Assembly: GCA_024699005.1 (NCBI GenBank)
Contig: JAILQN010000098.1
Coordinates: 1-24,691, forward strand
Direction of reading: 5' to 3'
From: Clostridia bacterium
GTDB lineage: Bacteria > Bacillota_A > Clostridia > Oscillospirales > Acutalibacteraceae
DNA: 24,691 nucleotides
Shown: positions 20,827 through 24,691 of the stretch, piece by piece
Layout: every line of letters begins with the position of its first letter
How positions within the stretch are numbered: position 1 is the stretch's first letter
Position numbers and translations under genes: made by a program
Notes under the pieces: model-generated
Told to the model about the DNA's origin: nothing
The model's input: only the letters and a program-made list of their open reading frames with translations
The model's database searches: none

Positions 20827-23800
20827 TTCCGCCGTGCTGTACAGCGCCTTAAGCTTGTTGAGGTGCGCCCAGCGCTCGTCGGCAAGATCCTGAGCCTCGG
20901 TGAAGAGCTCTTCCGCCCTCTCGGGGAAGGAACGGGTCAGCGCGGAGTAACGGGCCTCGTTCATGATGAACGCCCTGTAATCCGCGGTGTTGGGAGCCTT
21001 GGAGTCCAGAGTGAACGGATCCTTGCCCTCGGCGAGCAGCGCCGGATTGTAGCGGAACATATTCCAGTAACCGCAGTCTACCGCCTTCTTCATCTCCGCC
21101 TGGCAGTTGGTCATGCCGCCCTTGATGGAGTGCATCTCGCAGGGCGAGTAGCCGATGATCAGCGACGGGCCGTGATAAGCCTCCGCCTCGGAGATAGCCT
21201 TCAGGGTCTGCGCCATATTGGCGGCGGAGCCCATGGCGACCTGAGCGACGTAGATGTAGCCGTAGGACATGGCGATCTCCGCAAGGCTTTTTTTCTTCAG
21301 CGCCTTGCCGGCAGCGGCGAACTGCGCCACAGCGCCGACCTGAGTTGCCTTGGAAGCCTGACCGCCGGTGTTGGAATAGACCTCTGTGTCGAACACGAAG
21401 ACGTTGACGTCTTCGCCCTGAGCGAGCACGTGATCGAGTCCGCCGAATCCGATATCGTAAGCCCAGCCGTCGCCGCCGAAGATCCATACGGATTTCTTGG
21501 GCAGGAAGTCCTTGCGCTCAAGGATATCCTTCGCGGCTTCGACCTTCTCAAGCTCGGCAACGAGAGCGTCGGTCGCTTTGCCGTTGGCGGCGCCATCGTC
21601 GTAAGTGGCGACATACTCCGCATAAGCGGCTTTGAGCTCGGCGGAGCCGTTTTCGGCTATAGCGGCGATCTCACCGCAGAGCCTGTCTCTGACGGTCTTC
21701 TGACCGAGATACAGACCCAGACCGTGCTCGGCGTTGTCCTCGAACAGGGAGTTGGCCCAAGCCGGACCCTTGCCGGCCTTGTCGACAGTGTAGGGAGAGG
21801 TGCCCGCGGGACCGCCCCAAATGGACGAACAGCCCGTGGCGTTGGAGATATACATCCTGTCGCCGAACAGCTGGGTGACAAGCCTTGCGTATGCGGTCTC
21901 GGCACAGCCTGCGCAGGAGCCGGAGAATTCAAGATACGGAGTGCGGAACTGCGAACCCTTTACGGTTTTGGGCGAAGAGATATCTTCCTTGACGGAGACG
22001 TTCTCCACGCAGTAATCGAATACAGGCTGCTTCGCTTCCTGGCTCTCTCTGGGCTGCATGGTAAGGGCCTTCGCCGGGCAGACGCCCGCGCATACGCCGC
22101 AGCCGGTGCAGTCCATGGGAGATACGGTGATGATGAATTTATAATCGGTCTTAAGGACGGGCTTTGCTGCGTATGCGGCGTTTGCGGGAGCGGCTGCCGC
22201 CTCGTCTGCATTAAGAGCGAAGGGCCTGAGAGCGGCGTGCGGACACACGAAAGCGCACTGGTTGCACTGGATGCACTTTGCGCCGTCCCACTCGGGAACG
22301 GTAACGGCTATGCCGCGTTTCTCGTAAGCCGCTGCGCCCTGCCAGAAAGTGCCGTCCGCGTGGTCCGCAAATACGGACACCGGCAGAGAATCGCCGTTCA
22401 TGGAGCCAACGGGATCCATAATGGTCCTGACCATGTTGACAAGCCTGGGATCGCCCTTGGTCTCGGCCTCTGCGGCCTCATCGACGGCGTCCGCCCACGC
22501 GGCGGGAACGTCGATCTTTACGAAGGCGGTAGCGCCGGCGTCGATAGCCTTGTGGTTCATATCGACGATATCCTGACCCTTCTTGGAGTAAGAATAGGTC
22601 GCGGCATCCTTCATGTATCTGATGGCGTCTTCCTGCGGAAGTACGCCCGCGAGGGTGAAGAATGCTGACTGGAGGATGGTGTTGGTCCTCTTGCCCATGC
22701 CGATCTCGATAGCGAGGTCGATGGCGTTGATGGTATAGAGCTGGATATTGTTCTTCGCGATATATCTCTTCGCCTCGGCGCCCAGGTGATGCTCCAGTTC
22801 CTCGGGGGTCCACTGGCAGTTGATCATGAACGTGCCGCCCGGCTTTACGTCGTTGACCATCTTGTAGCCCTTGGTGACGTAGGACGGGTTGTGGCAGGCG
22901 ACGAAGTCCGCCTTGTTGATATAATAGGGAGACTTGATGGGCTTGTCGCCGAAACGCAGATGCGAAATGGTGATGCCGCCCGTCTTTTTGGAGTCATACT
23001 GGAAATACGCCTGAACGTATTTGTCGGTATGGTCGCCGATTATCTTGATGGAGTTCTTGTTGGCGCCGACAGTACCGTCGCCGCCGAAGCCCCAGAACTT
23101 GCACTCTATGGTGCCCTCGGCAGCCGTATTGGGAGCCGGCTCTTCGGGAAGGGAGAGGAATGTAAGATCGTCGTCGATACCTATGGTGAACTGCTTCTTC
23201 GGGCTGTCTTTCTTAAGCTCGTTGTATACCGCGAATACGCTTGCGGGCGGAGTATCCTTGGAGCCGAGACCGTATCTGCCGCCGATGACGAGCTTGTCGG
23301 TGATGCCCTGGGATGCAAGAGCGGTCACGACGTCCATGTAAAGAGGCTCGCCGAGAGCGCCGGGCTCTTTTGTCCTGTCAAGCACGGCGATGCGCTTTGC
23401 CGTTTCGGGGATGGCTTCGATGAGTTTCTCCGCGCTGAATGGACGGTACAGCCTGACTTTTACAAGACCGACCTTCTCGCCCTGCGCGACGAGGTAATCG
23501 ATGACTTCCTCGGCTACATCGCAGAAGGAACCCATGCATACGATGACCCTGTCCGCGTCCGGAGCGCCGTAGTAATTGAACAGTTTATAATCGGTGCCGA
23601 GCTTTTCGTTGATCTTGTCAAAGTATTTCTCAACGATGCCGGGAACGGCGGTGTAATATTTATTGCAGGCTTCCCTGTTCTGGAAGAAGATGTCGCCGTT
23701 CTCGTGCGAGCCGCGCATAACGGGATGCTCTGAGTTGAGAGCCCTGTCGCGGAATGCCTTGACAGCGTCCATATCGACCATATCGGCGAGGTCCTTATAG

Positions 23801-24363
23801 TCCCACAGCTCGATCTTCTGGATCTCGTGAGAGGTCCTGAAGCCGTCGAAGAAGTTGATGAACGGAACCCTGGACTCAATGGCTGCAAGATGGGCCGCGG
23901 CGCCGATATCCATGACTTCCTGCGGGTTGGTCTCTGCGAGCATTGCAAAGCCGGTCTGACGGCAGGCGTAAACGTCGGAATGGTCGCCGAAAATGTTGAG
24001 CGCGTGGGACGCGACGCAGCGCGCGGAAACGTGGAAGACGCCGGGGAGCAGCTCGCCCGCGATCTTGTACATGTTGGGGATCATAAGAAGCAGACCCTGG
24101 GACGCGGTGTAGGTGGTGGTCAGCGCGCCGGCTGCCAGCGAACCGTGGACCGTGCCCGCGGCGCCCGCCTCGGACTCCATCTCAATGACTTTTACGGGAG
24201 CGCCGAAGATATTCTTCTGCCCCTTGGCAGCCCACTGGTCGACGTAATCCGCCATAGGACTCGACGGGGTGATCGGGTAAATGCCCGCCACCTCGGTAAA
24301 TGCGTAAGACACATACGCGGCGGCGTTGTTGCCGTCCATCGTTTTGCGTTTTCTTACAACCAT
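20821..24363 (-). CDS. nifJ: Pyruvate:ferredoxin (flavodoxin) oxidoreductase, single-chain
   Basis: Oxidises pyruvate to acetyl-CoA and CO2 while reducing ferredoxin or flavodoxin, the central step of anaerobic fermentation. The 1180-residue length is right for the homodimeric form. Order of parts: pyruvate-binding N-terminal domain with YPITPSSPMAD (about 29-39), gamma and CoA-binding regions, then two [4Fe-4S] motifs, CIQCNQCAFVCP (about 695-706) and CTGCGVCAGVCP (about 752-763). The TPP domain supplies cysteines for the third cluster (CAGC at about 815 and a late Cys in GYSPCEMHS) and has GDGWAYDIGFGG (about 963-974) and TEVYSNTGGQ. The start at 24363 follows GAAAGGAAC at slightly long spacing. 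The stop lies in heptamer element E. It appears to be a single-gene unit. Confidence 0.98.
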   Translation of the reverse strand: MVVRKRKTMDGNNAAAYVSYAFTEVAGIYPITPSSPMADYVDQWAAKGQKNIFGAPVKVIEMESEAGAAGTVHGSLAAGALTTTYTASQGLLLMIPNMYKIAGELLPGVFHVSARCVASHALNIFGDHSDVYACRQTGFAMLAETNPQEVMDIGAAAHLAAIESRVPFINFFDGFRTSHEIQKIELWDYKDLADMVDMDAVKAFRDRALNSEHPVMRGSHENGDIFFQNREACNKYYTAVPGIVEKYFDKINEKLGTDYKLFNYYGAPDADRVIVCMGSFCDVAEEVIDYLVAQGEKVGLVKVRLYRPFSAEKLIEAIPETAKRIAVLDRTKEPGALGEPLYMDVVTALASQGITDKLVIGGRYGLGSKDTPPASVFAVYNELKKDSPKKQFTIGIDDDLTFLSLPEEPAPNTAAEGTIECKFWGFGGDGTVGANKNSIKIIGDHTDKYVQAYFQYDSKKTGGITISHLRFGDKPIKSPYYINKADFVACHNPSYVTKGYKMVNDVKPGGTFMINCQWTPEELEHHLGAEAKRYIAKNNIQLYTINAIDLAIEIGMGKRTNTILQSAFFTLAGVLPQEDAIRYMKDAATYSYSKKGQDIVDMNHKAIDAGATAFVKIDVPAAWADAVDEAAEAETKGDPRLVNMVRTIMDPVGSMNGDSLPVSVFADHADGTFWQGAAAYEKRGIAVTVPEWDGAKCIQCNQCAFVCPHAALRPFALNADEAAAAPANAAYAAKPVLKTDYKFIITVSPMDCTGCGVCAGVCPAKALTMQPRESQEAKQPVFDYCVENVSVKEDISSPKTVKGSQFRTPYLEFSGSCAGCAETAYARLVTQLFGDRMYISNATGCSSIWGGPAGTSPYTVDKAGKGPAWANSLFEDNAEHGLGLYLGQKTVRDRLCGEIAAIAENGSAELKAAYAEYVATYDDGAANGKATDALVAELEKVEAAKDILERKDFLPKKSVWIFGGDGWAYDIGFGGLDHVLAQGEDVNVFVFDTEVYSNTGGQASKATQVGAVAQFAAAGKALKKKSLAEIAMSYGYIYVAQVAMGSAANMAQTLKAISEAEAYHGPSLIIGYSPCEMHSIKGGMTNCQAEMKKAVDCGYWNMFRYNPALLAEGKDPFTLDSKAPNTADYRAFIMNEARYSALTRSFPERAEELFTEAQDLADERWAHLNKLKALYSTAEE

Positions 24364-24424
24364 AGGTAATCAGTTCCTTTCACATAAAAGTATAGGATCG
24401 ATAAATCTTTTATTGCCGCCATAA

Positions 24425-24446
24425 GTCTGTTCAACGGAACTCAGAC
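24425..24446 (-). other. Hairpin in the PFOR leader
   Basis: In the leader between promoter and start codon, GTCTGAGTTC and GAACAGAC can pair (GTCT/AGAC and GTTC/GAAC with a two-base bulge) around CGTT. It lies 62-83 nt before the ATG. Whether it regulates, protects the mRNA or does nothing cannot be judged from one copy. Confidence 0.45.
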
Positions 24447-24492
24447 AACCGATGCACGAACCCCCGGCGACCGTAAAACACCAATCATAATC

Positions 24493-24521
24493 ATTTTATC
24501 ACTTTGACTTTGAGTTGTAAA
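24493..24521 (-). promoter_or_regulatory. Promoter of the PFOR gene
   Basis: Minus-strand TTTACA (24516-24521) and TAAAAT (24493-24498) with a 17-bp spacer, plus the extended -10 dinucleotide TG (TGATAAAAT). The mRNA would have a leader of roughly 120-130 nt. The 24364-24691 stretch holds no gene: it contains this promoter and leader, an AT-rich part at 24530-24600, and the inverted repeat at 24615-24673. Confidence 0.75.
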
Positions 24522-24614
24522 GAGAAAATTTGCTGAAAATAAACCGAAAACTCTGCGATGTCAATTGATATGAACCATATCGTTCAAAAAAAGAAAAGGG
24601 CTTGGTATGGGTTG

Positions 24615-24673
24615 CGAATAGTGGGCATCCGAGCCGGAGCCCGTAGGGCGGAGGAGAGGATGCCCACTATTCG
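24615..24673. repeat. Perfect 16-bp inverted repeat with 27-base centre
   Basis: CGAATAGTGGGCATCC (24615-24630) and its exact reverse complement (24658-24673) enclose a purine-rich 27-base centre that has a small GCCC-GTA-GGGC stem. No T run follows on either side, so it is not an ordinary terminator. It lies at the window edge upstream of the PFOR promoter and may be a REP/MITE-like repeat or part of a structured RNA. Confidence 0.7.
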
Positions 24674-24691
24674 AGGCGACTCCCGCCTTAC

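Noticed and set aside
20863..22668. A 601-codon open frame on the plus strand opposite the PFOR gene
   Set aside because: It is antisense to a certain gene, its product shows no family motif, and long antisense frames are expected in GC-biased coding DNA.

Overview
The window looks like chromosomal DNA of an anaerobic member of the Clostridia, most likely an uncultured Oscillospirales/Ruminococcaceae-type gut bacterium. The reasons are a one-chain pyruvate:ferredoxin oxidoreductase, Gram-positive style GGAGG ribosome sites with consensus TTGACA/TATAAT promoters, a recA-recX-rimO operon, and a secreted protein with clostridial Cys-x-x-Cys tail repeats. The phylum-level call is fairly safe; the family-level call is inference. 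No tRNA, rRNA, CRISPR array, transposase or phage gene was recognised.

Left part (1-6.3 kb, minus strand): one compact housekeeping operon read right to left from a strong promoter at about 6.25 kb: recA, recX, rimO, a 106-residue unknown, a membrane-anchored family 2 glycosyltransferase, and the first 577 codons of an isoleucyl-tRNA synthetase. That synthetase carries GIHH in place of the HIGH signature. At 6.4-9.0 kb, also on minus, lies an exported DUF4091-type protein with eight Cys-x-x-Cys motifs and an aromatic amphipathic tail.

Accessory block (9.1-13.1 kb, plus strand): two co-directional, visibly more AT-rich genes, a 197-residue membrane-anchored protein and a 1085-residue secreted protein (stalk-like N-terminus, helical middle, YD-like C-terminus). 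Function unknown.

Middle (13.1-19.3 kb, plus strand): folD, an endonuclease/exonuclease/phosphatase-fold hydrolase, a ThrH-like HAD phosphatase, a sirtuin, an orphan sensor histidine kinase and the branched-chain aminotransferase ilvE. Four of the gaps here hold short arrays of 7-bp units arranged as inverted pairs, and a fifth array sits at the 3' end of the PFOR gene. The 7-bp spacing is common to all, while the unit sequence differs. In folD and PFOR the stop codon lies inside the array. These heptamer elements are the most interesting unexplained structure in the window.

Right part (19.3-24.7 kb): a complete RelB/DinJ-YafQ toxin-antitoxin pair with its own consensus promoter, a shared bidirectional terminator, a small lipoprotein gene (minus), and the PFOR gene (minus) with an extended -10 promoter and a leader of roughly 120-130 nt. 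The window ends in a perfect 16-bp inverted repeat of unknown nature.
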